Source: UBA5429 sp942493315
Lineage (GTDB): Bacteria; Bacteroidota; Bacteroidia; Bacteroidales; WCHB1-69
Direction: 5' to 3'
NCBI GenBank assembly: GCA_942493315.1
Contig: OW818690.1
Coordinates: 1,240,001 to 1,304,000 of the forward strand
Length of the DNA: 64,000 nucleotides
Position 1 is the stretch's first letter. Every line of letters begins with the position of its first letter. The notes below the pieces were generated by a model. The model was not told the DNA's origin, did not search any database, and worked only from the letters and a program-made list of their open reading frames with translations. Positions 42,201 through 50,409 of this stretch are shown piece after piece. Both the position numbers and the translations under genes were made by a program.

Positions 42201-43033
42201 AAAAACGTGACCAAATTCAATCTTATCGTTTCACCGGAGCATATCCTAGCACTTATTATTCTTTTGATAATATTGACTTTGGAACAGTTCAAGGTTTTAC
42301 ACTTGGGTACAATTTAGTAGGAACCAAAAATTTATCTTTCAGAGCTAATTACACTCTTCAATTTGCAAAAGGTACAGGTTCTTCTGCAGGATCTAACTTA
42401 GCAATTATTGCTTCCGGTCAACCTAACTTAAGAACGTTAACCAATTTAAGTTTTGACCAAAGACACAGAATGACAGCAACTATCAATTATAGTTTCGGAC
42501 CAAATGATGGACCAGCAATTGAAAAAAAATCTAAAGATGGCAAAACAAGTAAAAAAGTATATTGGTTACAAAATACTAGCGCATCTATTTTCTTTTCTGC
42601 TGCTTCCGGTATGCCATATAGTAGATCTAATACCCCTTTCTCTAATTTTGGATTAGGTGGTAAATCTCAATTATCAGGTTCTATTAATGGATCAAACAGA
42701 CCATGGATTTTCCAATGTGATGTTAGAATTGACAAAGGGTTCGATTTTAAATTTGGTAAAAAAGATGAAAATAATAAACCTACAAAACCAGGAAACTTAT
42801 CTGTTTATTTAGATATTGCCAACATTTTTAACTTCAAAAATGTAGTTAGTGTTTATACTTATACAGGTAATCCTGAAGATGACGGTGTATTAGCATCAGA
42901 ACAATTCCAACAATTAATTAATAGTCAAATTTACGTTCCTTCTTTTGTTAACTATTACAATATGGCAATGCGTAATCCTTATAATTATAGTTCACCAACG
43001 ACAGTTAGTCTTGGAGTATTGTTTGGCTTTTAA
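39269..43033 (+). CDS. Large TonB-dependent receptor-like outer-membrane protein
   Basis: A 1254-residue outer-membrane protein. The signal peptide ends near LFGQ at residue 22. A carboxypeptidase-regulatory domain covers about 24-115, then a plug-like domain at about 130-235 with SNVRGNRADGQKTIIDGVVV and LLTGAIPAEFGDGTSF. The rest is a long barrel with large loops and the usual family segments NYNVISYRPTNLQLNP and NNPNLKPQRSIDYEIGFQQRL. It begins a three-gene operon: the next gene starts 33 bases later. The group (receptor, large T9SS protein, PorV-like barrel) recurs in Bacteroidota. In this setting the receptor may serve surface assembly or transport linked to the T9SS protein rather than nutrient uptake alone; that is inference. 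Confidence 0.85.
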   Translation: MIKKLLFTLSVMIFAANCLFGQTGIIKGTIVTPSGEPQQYQQVMLYKGTDVVGLMITDDKGEFQFFGVSAGTFEVIAGNSANCSGKAGLKGISNNGSATVMLADIELDCSNQLGIIDVKASSPIKDPTSAIGMSVSGDQLKKTVGRNINNALSGAEGTSMDAAGNSNVRGNRADGQKTIIDGVVVRNGNVNFNSIESIELLTGAIPAEFGDGTSFRVINTKGAPSVYTFNSEVRGSVDGYNNFLAAIAFSGPLIKGEKPTYPSKAGFLLSGEAYYNQDGSPAKDGTWRATDEAIATLKTNPLRYDDLQLGANYSNGEYLTSESFYRQRVRQNAESYGFTFTGKVDVVGGGGKFENGIPKNTMKLTVGGTYQYSFGKDWGLYNSVFNNANNGVEHGSTLRIYGRLTHRVKAPDKNNPNEVLKNIMYDVNVSYSISDYVSEDSRFKDNYFKYGHIGKFTTKRAKVYNREDIIIDSIRYRDMMVLKTVYDSIVTFDGSTSSNPDLAIYTQNFVDRYSPEFFNDYYGFTIPYNLTLYSTFGALRNGDGPSAVYGLYPMPGSVSTGYGKSRSAVLSAKANISINLNDHDVKLGFEVEKLTYRSWSVAPYSLWTMMRQKQNFHISQLDLENPYTPGYDYVNVDANDTIEYNQLVNLSDQSSFDRNLRIKLGLDPNGDDWLDIDSYDPSLFEIGMFSADELLIGLSGPMVGYYGYDYTGTNRTTKKTSITDFFDGEMDANGNKVFNYSIGAYEPIYLAFYIQDKLSIKNLVVSAGIRVDRFDANQQVLKDPFLFREAHTVGSLKSGEFGFTEERFISNAEDNWVVYINEKGKTPDGNTQSIIGYRDGRDWYDANGQQVTDPTTLLGATGGPALIEALDETAISKVSGKAFEDYIPQWSVMPRLSFSFPVGEQSLFYANYNVISYRPTNLQLNPVSYLFIEKFGSNANNSVNNPNLKPQRSIDYEIGFQQRLSQTAGISLSAYYSEKRDQIQSYRFTGAYPSTYYSFDNIDFGTVQGFTLGYNLVGTKNLSFRANYTLQFAKGTGSSAGSNLAIIASGQPNLRTLTNLSFDQRHRMTATINYSFGPNDGPAIEKKSKDGKTSKKVYWLQNTSASIFFSAASGMPYSRSNTPFSNFGLGGKSQLSGSINGSNRPWIFQCDVRIDKGFDFKFGKKDENNKPTKPGNLSVYLDIANIFNFKNVVSVYTYTGNPEDDGVLASEQFQQLINSQIYVPSFVNYYNMAMRNPYNYSSPTTVSLGVLFGF

Positions 43034-43066
43034 TAACATTAATTACAAAGAAAAATATAAAAGGTT

Positions 43067-46000
43067 ATGAATAATAAAAACAAAATTTTAGTTTTAATTA
43101 CACTTCTGGTAATTATTGTGTCCCCCTCACTTTTTGCAAAAAAATATGTGGGTACAATTCAGGCTCCTGTGCAAAAGGAATCTGCCACTTGTTTGCCTGC
43201 AACAAACTCCAATCAACTTACCATTAACAATGTAAGAGCTTATGTTGAAACAAATGGTACCATGTGGTTTAAAGAGATTGCTCAATATGAGGTTCCTAGA
43301 GGATCAGGCAAAACTTCCATGTTTGCCGCTGCTCTTTGGATTGGTGGTCGCGACGTTAGTCAACAGTTGAGATTAGCTGCTGTTACTTTCAGACAAAGAG
43401 GTGATGATTATTGGACAGGTCCTCTTACAGTTGAGGGTGCTTCTGTAAATCAACAAACATGTAGTAAGTACGATAAACATTTTAAAATTACACGTGCTGA
43501 AGTGGAAGCACATATCGCTGCTCATGCAACAAACGATCCAACTTATAATCCTCCTTCAAGTATTACTCAATGGCCGGCTCATGGTGAACCCGGTCAGTCT
43601 CTATACTTAGCTCCATTTAAAGATGTGAACGAAGATGGTGTTTATGATTATAATGCAGGTGATTATCCTTATTATGATTTAAATAATGATCTTTGTCCAT
43701 GGACTCCTGATAATATTGCTCTTGCAGCTCAGGATCTATTACCTTGGACTCCTGAAAGAACCTGGATTCAACAAAATTATGGTTATGATAATAAAATGAT
43801 TTATTCTGACCATGTTTTAAAAGGTGATGAAACTTTATTTTGGATTTTTAACGATAAAGGGGGTCCTCACTCTGAATCACAAGGTGACCCAATCGGTTTG
43901 GAAATTCGTGGACAAGCATTTGCTTTTGCTACCAATGATGAATTAAACAATATGACATTCTACTCTTATGAGATTATCAACCGTTCTACTTATTCATTAA
44001 CCAATACTTTCTTCTCTCAATGGGTTGACCCTGATTTAGGTTATGCTGAAGATGATTTTGTAGGTTGTGATGTATTAAGAGGTCTTGGATATTGTTATAA
44101 TGGAAATGAAGTTGATGGTTCAGGTCAAATTCAACACTATGGTGCTCAACCACCTGCTGTAGGTGTTGACTTTTTCCAAGGTCCTTATATCGATCCTGAT
44201 GATAGAGATAACCCTCATTTCTTCAAAGATTCTATTTCAACTACAGGATACTGTCAACAATTTGTAAACAGTGCTGAAATTACAGGTTTTGAAAGTGACC
44301 AGTTTGCTATTAATGGTGTAAATTTTGGTGATGGTATTGTAGATAATGAACGTTTTGGTATGAGACGTTTTGTATATCATAACAATGACGACTCTCCTAG
44401 AGGTGACCCTTCAGTTGCTTTTGAATATTACAATTTATTGCAAGGGATATGGAAAGATGGAACCACAATGCAATATGGTCAAGATGCTCATCAAACAGGT
44501 GGAGCAGAATGTGATTTTATGTTTCCTGGTGATACAGACCCATGTAATTGGGGTACTAAAGGTGTTGATCCAAATTATGGTAAATTATGGACAGAAGAAT
44601 TAGAAGGTAATCCTGCTAAAGACCGTCGTTTTATGCAATCTGCTGGTCCTTTCACTTTGAAAGCCGGTGCTGTTAACTATATCACTGTTGGTATTCCATG
44701 GGCCAGAGCTTCTCAAGGCGGTGCTTGGGCTTCTGTAGAATTGCTAAAAGTTGCTGATGATAAATGTCAAGCCCTATTTGAAAATTGTTTTAAAGTACTT
44801 GATGGCCCAGATGCTCCAGATGTTGCAGTAAGAGAATTAGATCAAGAATTAATTCTTTATGTTACTAATGATGATCCATTAAGTAATAACTATTTAGAAC
44901 AATATGAAGAAGTTGATGCACAAATTCCAGATAAAATATTTGGAACCGAAACAGTAGCTGATAATAAATATAGATTTGAAGGATATCAAATATTCCAGTT
45001 AAAGAATAATGATGTTAGTGTATCCGAAATTTATAATACAGATAAATCCAGATTAATTGCACAATGTGATGTAGAAAATTTTAAACAAAATGGAACATCA
45101 GTAGGACAATTAGTCAATTGGGAATACAATGATGCACTTGGCACATCAGTACCTGTTGAAAAAGTAAATGGTGCTAATAGTGGTATTTTCCATACTCTTA
45201 AAGTAAATCAAGATGCATTTGCAACCGGGTCAAAAACATTAGTTAATTATAAAACCTATTACTTCTTAGTGATTGCTTATGCATACAATGAATATGCTCC
45301 ATTCTCCATTAATCCAGATATTACAGGTGGATTATACGGACAAAAAACAGTTTATTTAGCAGGTAGAAAAGCTGCAGGTGGTAAATCTATTAAACCTGTT
45401 GCAGCGATTCCTCATCCATCAACTTCTCATTCAGAAGGTACTGTTTTGAACTCCTCTTACGGTTCTACTCCTCAGATTACCAGAATTCAAGGTCAAGGAA
45501 ACGGTGGCAATTTTGTTGATTTAACAGATGAAACAATCAATAAAATTATGAGTGGTGGAGACAATAATACATGGACAGTAAGTGATATTACGTATAAGAA
45601 TGACGCTGGTCCACTTACAATCACGGTTATTGATCCTCTAAAAGTACAACCTCTTGATTATGTTATCAAATTTGTGGATCCTTCTGATACTGCTATTGAT
45701 GTAACGGATACAACAGGGTGGGTTTTAGAATTTGCAGATAATGTAACCGATGAACAAATTATTAATCTAGGTTATGTTAACATAGATGGTACAGCTATGC
45801 GGTCTATTCCATCTCAAAAGTCAATTAGTGTTACTAACGAACAACTTTTCTTACCTCTTGGTTTGGCGGTAAATCTTAAAAATAATTATTTCCAAATTCA
45901 TCAAACTGAAGTATTAGATTGGTTGATTGCAGATACTGCATTAAACTATAGAAATATGTATTTCTATGGTCAAGTTGACTTTATTGGTTCAACAATTGAA

Positions 46001-47716
46001 TATAAAGATCCTACCAAACCTTGGTTATGGGGAGTTCAAGATTCTGAAGGTTCATTCCCTTCAAACTGGATTAGAAGCGGTGTGCAAGCAATTGGTCCTT
46101 GGACAGAAGATTCAGCTCAAGATGGAGCAGAAGATGAATATTTCAAATGGAGACAAGAAGATATGCATGTACCAAGAGATCTTGATGCTGATGGAAGAAA
46201 AACAAGAATTTGGAAAGATCCACTTGGACAGTTTGAAAAAGTGAACAATGGAACATGGGCTCCGTACATGTTATCTTCACCTTATAATGGAGGACCTCAA
46301 GCCAAATATGTTAATCCAGATCTTGATCCAAATAATGAACCTGTTCCTTCCTATTTTGTGTTCCATAACTGGAATATTACTACAGGACATCCAGGTTACA
46401 ACTATACTATGACTAACTTATATTCTGTGGATGTTGTGTTAACACCAGATAAAACTAAATGGACTCGTTGTATTGTATTAGAAGCCGGCGAAGATAAAAA
46501 TGCTACTGTAGGTGGTGCATTAAAACAAGAACCAAGAAAATCTCCATCTGTAGATAAAAATGGTCGTAAAGCAGGTGATTCAGGTTATAATGCTGCTGAA
46601 GGTGATCTTATTTCAACTACCGGTATGGGTTGGTTCCCAGGTTATGCAATCAACGTTGAAACCGGTGAACGTTTAAATGTTATGTTCAGTGAAGATTCCT
46701 CTTTACCAGAAGAATATAAAGGTCGTGATATGTTGTTTAATCCTGGCAAAACATGGGCAGTTACACCTGATAGTACAGAGATTAATGAAGCTACTTATAA
46801 TGCTTACAGAGAAATATTTGATGCAACTGGAAATCCTCAATTCGATGCAAAAATCGTTTGGGGAGGAAAACATTTTGTGTATGTTTTAAATAGTTCAGGT
46901 AATACTGCTTCAACAATTTTTAGATCCCAAAAATATCGTAACTGGAATGATGATGATAATACCATAAATAGTAATGGTAATACTCATGGTGGTTATTTCC
47001 AAGATGCACAAGGTAATTATAATGCTTTTTACGATTGTGGAGCTTATGACGAATGTAGATGGGTTAATGCAAAATTCCAAAAAGTTACTGCTATCACTCA
47101 TAGCAATACTGTGGAAGATAATAATCAAAAACTAAGACGTCAGTTGAAAATGCAATTGTTTAATAACGTAATGTGGACAAGTATACCAATGCCAACTCCT
47201 TACCAAGAAAACAATTGGTTATCAAATGAAGCAAAAGTTAAGATTCGTGTTACAAGACCTTATTGGAGATTTAATTCTAAATGGATTAAAGATCAAACTA
47301 CAGCTGATGCCCTTCCTAACAAAGGATTTCCAATGTACAAATTCTCAACTAAAGACGTAGCTCCAACAACTAAAGAAGTGGCAGTTCACCAATCTATTTT
47401 GGATAAAATCAATATTGTTCCAAATCCATATTACGGATATAATGCTTATGAACTATCTGCATTGGAAAACAATGTTAAAATTATCAATCTCCCTGAAAAG
47501 TGTGAAATCTCAATATTCACCGTTAGTGGAACATTAGTAAAGAAAATTTCTAAAGGAGATGCTGAATCAACCTTTGTAACTTGGGATTTAAAGAATAATG
47601 CTAATATTCCAATTGCAGGTGGTGTGTATATTATTCATGTGAGTGCACCAAATATTGGTGAAAGAACATTGAAATTCTTCTGTGCAATGAGACCAACAGA
47701 CTTAAATGCATTCTAA
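43067..47716 (+). CDS. Giant secreted T9SS protein
   Basis: The largest gene of the window, 1549 residues. The signal peptide ends near LFAK at residue 24. The N-terminal third carries segments typical of a recurrent Bacteroidota surface family: AAALWIGGRDVSQQLRLAAVTFRQ, PFKDVNEDGVYDYNAGDYP and MTFYSYEIINRSTYSL. The C-terminal 85 residues resemble a type A sorting domain with INIVPNPYYGYNAYE, EISIFTVSGTLVKKI and PIAGGVYIIHV, but a tail of about 12 residues (MRPTDLNAF at its end) extends past the usual basic finish. No enzyme motif was recognised. It lies between a receptor and a PorV-like barrel with gaps of 33-34 bases. An abundant surface-layer or adhesin role is possible but not shown. Confidence 0.85.
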   Translation: MNNKNKILVLITLLVIIVSPSLFAKKYVGTIQAPVQKESATCLPATNSNQLTINNVRAYVETNGTMWFKEIAQYEVPRGSGKTSMFAAALWIGGRDVSQQLRLAAVTFRQRGDDYWTGPLTVEGASVNQQTCSKYDKHFKITRAEVEAHIAAHATNDPTYNPPSSITQWPAHGEPGQSLYLAPFKDVNEDGVYDYNAGDYPYYDLNNDLCPWTPDNIALAAQDLLPWTPERTWIQQNYGYDNKMIYSDHVLKGDETLFWIFNDKGGPHSESQGDPIGLEIRGQAFAFATNDELNNMTFYSYEIINRSTYSLTNTFFSQWVDPDLGYAEDDFVGCDVLRGLGYCYNGNEVDGSGQIQHYGAQPPAVGVDFFQGPYIDPDDRDNPHFFKDSISTTGYCQQFVNSAEITGFESDQFAINGVNFGDGIVDNERFGMRRFVYHNNDDSPRGDPSVAFEYYNLLQGIWKDGTTMQYGQDAHQTGGAECDFMFPGDTDPCNWGTKGVDPNYGKLWTEELEGNPAKDRRFMQSAGPFTLKAGAVNYITVGIPWARASQGGAWASVELLKVADDKCQALFENCFKVLDGPDAPDVAVRELDQELILYVTNDDPLSNNYLEQYEEVDAQIPDKIFGTETVADNKYRFEGYQIFQLKNNDVSVSEIYNTDKSRLIAQCDVENFKQNGTSVGQLVNWEYNDALGTSVPVEKVNGANSGIFHTLKVNQDAFATGSKTLVNYKTYYFLVIAYAYNEYAPFSINPDITGGLYGQKTVYLAGRKAAGGKSIKPVAAIPHPSTSHSEGTVLNSSYGSTPQITRIQGQGNGGNFVDLTDETINKIMSGGDNNTWTVSDITYKNDAGPLTITVIDPLKVQPLDYVIKFVDPSDTAIDVTDTTGWVLEFADNVTDEQIINLGYVNIDGTAMRSIPSQKSISVTNEQLFLPLGLAVNLKNNYFQIHQTEVLDWLIADTALNYRNMYFYGQVDFIGSTIEYKDPTKPWLWGVQDSEGSFPSNWIRSGVQAIGPWTEDSAQDGAEDEYFKWRQEDMHVPRDLDADGRKTRIWKDPLGQFEKVNNGTWAPYMLSSPYNGGPQAKYVNPDLDPNNEPVPSYFVFHNWNITTGHPGYNYTMTNLYSVDVVLTPDKTKWTRCIVLEAGEDKNATVGGALKQEPRKSPSVDKNGRKAGDSGYNAAEGDLISTTGMGWFPGYAINVETGERLNVMFSEDSSLPEEYKGRDMLFNPGKTWAVTPDSTEINEATYNAYREIFDATGNPQFDAKIVWGGKHFVYVLNSSGNTASTIFRSQKYRNWNDDDNTINSNGNTHGGYFQDAQGNYNAFYDCGAYDECRWVNAKFQKVTAITHSNTVEDNNQKLRRQLKMQLFNNVMWTSIPMPTPYQENNWLSNEAKVKIRVTRPYWRFNSKWIKDQTTADALPNKGFPMYKFSTKDVAPTTKEVAVHQSILDKINIVPNPYYGYNAYELSALENNVKIINLPEKCEISIFTVSGTLVKKISKGDAESTFVTWDLKNNANIPIAGGVYIIHVSAPNIGERTLKFFCAMRPTDLNAF

Positions 47717-47750
47717 TCAACAAATGAGTAACAAAAAAAATTGAAAAATT

Positions 47751-48920
47751 ATGAAGAATATAACAAAAACAATAATCATTTGTACACTTATTGGTTTATT
47801 TTCGGCAAGCTTTACAACGTTTGCCGGAAATAAAGACCGCTCTGGTCAAGCTGGTGCTCAACATTTACTTATCGACCCTTGGGCAAGAACCAATGGTTGG
47901 GGTGGAGCAAGTGTAGCTGAAGTCAGAGGATTAGAGTCCATATTTTCAAATGTTGCAGGTATTGCTTTTATGAACAAAACAGAAGTAGCAATTACCAGAA
48001 CTCAATATTTATCCGGTTCAGGTGCTGGAATTTCCATTAATGCATTTGGTATAATTCAAGCATTAAAATTTGTTGATAAAGATAAAAAAACAACAAAGAG
48101 CCTAGGTACTCTCGGTATTTCTGTTTTTAATATGGGTTTTGGAGATATACCTGTAACTACAGTAGATCAACCTGATGGTACATCAGCAATTTTCTCTCCA
48201 AAATTGAATTATATCGGATTACATTATGCTTACTCTTTCAATCAATACATTAAAGGGGGTATTGGTATCAAAGTCGTTAATGAATCAATCTCTGACTTGG
48301 TATCAACCGGTGTGGCTATTGATGCAGGTGTTCAGTATGTTACTGGTCCTTATGAAAACTTTAAAATTGGAGTAACTCTTAAAAATTTAGGTATGCCAAC
48401 CAGTTATTCAGGTGACGGTATTGCCCTTAGAGCTAATCCTGTTAACTCAGATGTTGAATTAACATTAGAAACCAGATCAGCAGAAGCCGTTCTTCCAGCA
48501 TGCCTTGTTTTAGGTGCTGCTTATGATTTCTTGATCTTTGATCCTGAAACCAATGAAAGACTATCTAAAATGACTCCTGAAAAAAAATTAGACGAAGGTT
48601 TAACCCGCGTTGATGCTATCCATAGAATCACTTTAGCAGGATCATTTATTGCCAATGCTTATTCAAATGATATTTTTGCATTAGGTGTTGAGTATGGTTT
48701 TAAAGAGTTCTTTATGGTTAGAGCAGGTTACTCTTATGAAAGCGGTCAGTTTGATCTTGCAACCAGCACAACATTCTATTCAGGTCCTTCTGCAGGTGTT
48801 ACTTTTGGAATCCCTTTCAGTAAAAAAGCAGATGCATCTATTTTGTATATAGATTATGGATATAGATTTACAAATCGTTGGAAAGGTAATCATTATATTG
48901 GACTTAAGTTAAGTTTGTAA
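47751..48920 (+). CDS. PorV/PorQ family outer-membrane barrel
   Basis: A 389-residue protein with a signal peptide ending near FAG at residue 26. The start of the mature protein, GQAGAQHLLIDPWARTNGWGGASVAEVRG, is the PorV/PorQ (UPF0164) hallmark. The body is a FadL-like barrel ending YIGLKLSL. PorV is the T9SS shuttle that carries cargo from the SprA translocon to the attachment complex. This paralogue is coded with a giant type A cargo and may be specific for it. True PorV and PorQ usually lie elsewhere, so a numbered symbol is not given. A strong terminator follows. Confidence 0.85.
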   Translation: MKNITKTIIICTLIGLFSASFTTFAGNKDRSGQAGAQHLLIDPWARTNGWGGASVAEVRGLESIFSNVAGIAFMNKTEVAITRTQYLSGSGAGISINAFGIIQALKFVDKDKKTTKSLGTLGISVFNMGFGDIPVTTVDQPDGTSAIFSPKLNYIGLHYAYSFNQYIKGGIGIKVVNESISDLVSTGVAIDAGVQYVTGPYENFKIGVTLKNLGMPTSYSGDGIALRANPVNSDVELTLETRSAEAVLPACLVLGAAYDFLIFDPETNERLSKMTPEKKLDEGLTRVDAIHRITLAGSFIANAYSNDIFALGVEYGFKEFFMVRAGYSYESGQFDLATSTTFYSGPSAGVTFGIPFSKKADASILYIDYGYRFTNRWKGNHYIGLKLSL

Positions 48921-48947
48921 TATAAGTACTCTTTTCATATCAATTTA

Positions 48948-48984
48948 ATTAAGGAGGCTTTTTTTAAGCCTCTTTAATTTCTTT
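48948..48984 (+). terminator. Strong terminator of the surface operon
   Basis: A 13-base stem (48948-48960 with 48966-48978, one G-U pair), containing GAGGCTT and AAGCCTC, closes a five-T loop and is followed by a T-rich stretch. It lies 28 bases after the PorV-like stop and 31 bases before greA. Confidence 0.8.
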
Positions 48985-49008
48985 ATAAACCAACACTATT
49001 TACTTCTT

Positions 49009-49482
49009 ATGAATCAAATTATTTATTATTCAACAGAAAGTTTAGAAGCTCTTAAAAAAGAGTTAATTGAGTTAGAAACTATTCAAAGACCAAAAATATC
49101 TGCTGCCATTGCAGAAGCAAGAGATAAAGGAGACTTGTCTGAAAATGCCGAATATGATGCTGCTAAAGAAGCACAAGGGTTATTAGAACTAAAAATTTCT
49201 AAGTTAAAACACTTGATAGCAAACGCAAGAATTTTGGATGAGTCAAAAATCGACATCTCAAAAGTGTTGTTGTATTCTATTGTTAAAATTAAAAATTTAA
49301 AAAACAATATGGAAATGACCTATACTTTAGTTCCGGAATCTGAATCTAATTTGAAAGAGGGAAAAGTGTCTGTCACTTCACCTATTGCAAAAGGGTTGTT
49401 AGGAAAAAAAACAGGGGAAATAGTTTCTGTTCAGGCTCCAGCCGGTGTTATGGAGTTTGAAATTTTATCAGTAACAAGATAA
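49009..49482 (+). CDS. greA: Transcription elongation factor GreA
   Basis: GreA rescues backtracked RNA polymerase by stimulating cleavage of the RNA 3' end. The 157-residue protein has the N-terminal coiled coil (about 8-75) with the tip GDLSENAEYDAAK carrying the catalytic acids Asp42 and Glu45, and the C-terminal FKBP-like domain (about 80-157) with SPIAKGLLGKKTGEIVSV. Length and layout are normal. It opens a compact run of plus-strand genes, followed after four bases by a HIT gene. Confidence 0.95.
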   Translation: MNQIIYYSTESLEALKKELIELETIQRPKISAAIAEARDKGDLSENAEYDAAKEAQGLLELKISKLKHLIANARILDESKIDISKVLLYSIVKIKNLKNNMEMTYTLVPESESNLKEGKVSVTSPIAKGLLGKKTGEIVSVQAPAGVMEFEILSVTR

Positions 49483-49486
49483 TATT

Positions 49487-49885
49487 ATGGATACAATATT
49501 TACAAAAATTATCAAAGGTGAAATACCTAGTTACAAAGTTGCAGAAAATGATCAATTTTTTGCATTTCTTGATATTTCTCCTATAGCTTTTGGACATACT
49601 TTAGTTGTTCCTAAGCTTCAGAATGATTACATATTTGATTTGAATGATAATCAAATAGCTGAATTAATGATATTTGCCAAAAAAGTGGCAGTGGCTATTG
49701 AAAAAAATGTTCCGTGTAAACGCATTGGAATTGCTGTAATAGGTTTAGAAGTTCCTCATACTCATATTCATTTAGTTCCCATATCTAATGTTAGTGATTT
49801 AGATTTTAAAAAGGAAAGAGTACAAGTATCTAAACAAGAAATGATCAGTTTAGCTGAAAAAATAACAGCTTCATTTTCTGTATAA
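49487..49885 (+). CDS. HIT family nucleotide hydrolase or transferase
   Basis: A 132-residue histidine-triad protein. It opens TIFTKIIKGEIPSYKVAEND, has FLDISPIAFGHTLVVPK, and carries the HIT motif HTHIHLVP near residue 95. Relatives such as HINT hydrolyse AMP-lysine or other AMP conjugates. The usual order greA-HIT in Bacteroidota is kept, with four bases between the genes. Confidence 0.93.
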   Translation: MDTIFTKIIKGEIPSYKVAENDQFFAFLDISPIAFGHTLVVPKLQNDYIFDLNDNQIAELMIFAKKVAVAIEKNVPCKRIGIAVIGLEVPHTHIHLVPISNVSDLDFKKERVQVSKQEMISLAEKITASFSV

Positions 49886-49895
49886 TAATTTGATT

Positions 49896-50402
49896 ATGAA
49901 AACAATAATAGAACATCAAATCAAAAAACTGGAAATAGATAAACCAGATTTTTCTAAAAAATTCTATCAATTAGTTCATCAAAATGAGTGTTTTGGTTCT
50001 ATGATGGAAATAGATGATAAAGAAACTTTATCTGAATTAGTAACTTCTAAAGGAGTTTATTCTGTTAAAAGATCAGGTTTTTTTAATCCCTATATTACTC
50101 TTAGGAAAGGAAAATATGAACAAAATGAAGCTAAATGTTATTTGAATTTAAGAGGTGAATCCACTATTCATTTAGAAGGAGCAACTTTTCACTTCAAAAT
50201 TAATAATGTATGGAAGAATCAATGGTGTTGGTTAAATGAAAAAAATCAAATATTAATCACCATAAAACCTATCATTTCAGGTACAATGAAAGGGGAAGTG
50301 GAGATTTCAAAAGAAGCATATCACTACCCACAATTAGAATTATTATCTTTATTAGGGGTTTATTTCTTAATTAAATATCAAAACGAAACCGAAAATTTAT
50401 AA
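49896..50402 (+). CDS. Conserved-looking protein of unknown function
   Basis: A 168-residue soluble protein of no family I can name. The ATG at 49896 is preferred over a TTG two codons earlier. The predicted fold is mainly beta: GVYSVKRSGFFNPYITLRKGKY, then CYLNLRGESTIHLEG and a tryptophan-rich stretch NNVWKNQWCWLNEKNQ followed by TIKPIISGTMKGEVEIS. The C-terminal LLSLLGVYFLIKYQ is hydrophobic and helical. The shape brings tubby-like or LURP-like beta-barrels to mind, but that is only an impression. It lies between HIT and the transketolase half gene with short gaps, so it is probably co-transcribed. Confidence 0.7.
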   Translation: MKTIIEHQIKKLEIDKPDFSKKFYQLVHQNECFGSMMEIDDKETLSELVTSKGVYSVKRSGFFNPYITLRKGKYEQNEAKCYLNLRGESTIHLEGATFHFKINNVWKNQWCWLNEKNQILITIKPIISGTMKGEVEISKEAYHYPQLELLSLLGVYFLIKYQNETENL

Positions 50403-50409
50403 TAAAGTC

